This document shows, piece after piece, positions 45,641 to 46,294 of a stretch of 46,294 bases of DNA. The position numbers and the translations under genes are program-made. The notes under the pieces are model-generated. The model was not told where the DNA came from and made no database searches. It saw only the letters and a program-made list of their open reading frames with translations. Within the stretch, counting starts at the first letter, position 1; each line of letters opens with the position of its first letter. Source of the DNA: Gnetum montanum (Eukaryota; Streptophyta; Gnetopsida; Gnetales; Gnetaceae); the NCBI GenBank assembly GCA_015680685.1, contig MNCI01005503.1, forward strand, positions 247,371 to 293,664, read 5' to 3'.

Positions 45641-46294
45641 TTGTCCAAGCTCTTTGTCAAAATTTGATTTACCTTCTAAAACGAATTTTTTTGCAACAAA
45701 AAAAATTTAAATCCATTTTGAAAAATTTCTACCAAGAAAACGAATGTTGTTGTCCATTTTCCTACCACTAAAACCCAAACCAATGCTAGATTTTTCAAAG
45801 CTAGTGTGGTTTCGCTCCAAAAACTCAAACCAACCACTATGAAATTTTGTGGCCAAGGATAGCCTAGGTTTCCCCAAAATTCCAACGTTGTGTTGGAAAA
45901 ATTAAATGTTCTACACATATCTTGTTAAAACTCATGCATATTTTTAGGAGTTGGGTATCCTTAACATTGCTTTGTTGGGAAAGATAATTGATTACTTATC
46001 CCCTTCCCACACCCTACAAAACCTGCCCCCCAAGTCCCCCACCTTGAATAGTTGGTTTTCCTAACACTACCCCTATAGCCCACACTAGACCTATGGTTGC
46101 AGTTGCAACCAGTTTTTAGCCAAAACCCTTCTGCACCTTGGGAAATTCCACTTGTTGGAATTTTGGTTTAATTAATTAAAAATTAAATCAAACACCCTCA
46201 CCTTTCCTCCTTTACCAAACTATCCAGCATAGTTTTGGTGGAACACTTACATTTTCTCATCCCCACAAACCCCAGTGTTGCTTTTCAAGATACC
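45641..46294. other. Presumed leader of a plus-strand element, no gene seen
   Basis: This is A/T- and C-rich sequence without recognised coding similarity. It would be the 5' leader of an element whose gag lies beyond the window. Confidence 0.35.

Overview
The window is nuclear plant DNA made almost entirely of old, nested LTR retrotransposons. No ordinary single-copy host gene is visible. The evidence for a plant is Ty3/gypsy pol of the Tat (Ogre/Retand-like) kind with an extra second RNase H, LTRs with TATA boxes, GT-AG introns, and primer-binding sites matching plant tRNA-Asn. The size of the elements, their age and the sequencing gaps fit a very large genome such as a gymnosperm, but the sequence alone does not prove this.

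Layout. (1) 1-900: no gene seen. (2) About 903-4480, element C: a degraded plus-strand ORF (1488-3487) with a TATA promoter before it and a related TATA region after it; both carry iterated GATATCGC motifs. (3) 4702 to about 39143, element A (minus strand): 5' LTR from 36929, tRNA-Asn PBS, gag (36637-33800), protease (33470-32846), a repeat array, a long antisense gene, a second array, then pol (8161-4702). Its 3' LTR is not found. (4) 10964-29450, element B (minus strand): a structurally complete 18,487-bp element with two LTRs of about 1.5 kb and a perfect 5-bp target duplication (ATAGT). It is inserted in exon 4 of the antisense gene of element A and repeats A's layout: LTR, PBS, leader, gag (27213-24000), protease (23990-23044), array, antisense gene (18152-22445), array, pol (17334-13866), array, LTR. 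(5) 39144-46294: AT-rich and satellite-like DNA, a plus-strand pol relic (element D, 41090-42320), and two diverged plus-strand LTR ends with tRNA-Asn PBSs (43567, 45621).

The main result is that A and B, which are distinct families, both carry the same antisense gene of about eight exons between protease and reverse transcriptase. It has its own TATA promoter. Its product reads as an inactive FCP1/SCP-like phosphatase fold, then a domain like those of plant transposon accessory proteins, an acidic exon and a coiled coil. Five clusters of a small hairpin module lie at the boundaries of the coding blocks; the module is AGTTTA followed by a 4-6 bp stem with a mostly 6-nt loop, and its stem arms covary through all four pairs at one position. 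Each family also has its own palindromic motif, found in its LTR and again in the promoter, leader or introns of its antisense gene: GCGTATACGC in B and GCTATGTAGCATAGC in A.

All coding regions are degraded by stops and frameshifts, mostly transition-type, so these are fossils of a once functional layout. Exon limits were placed by comparing the two antisense genes with each other, by eye.
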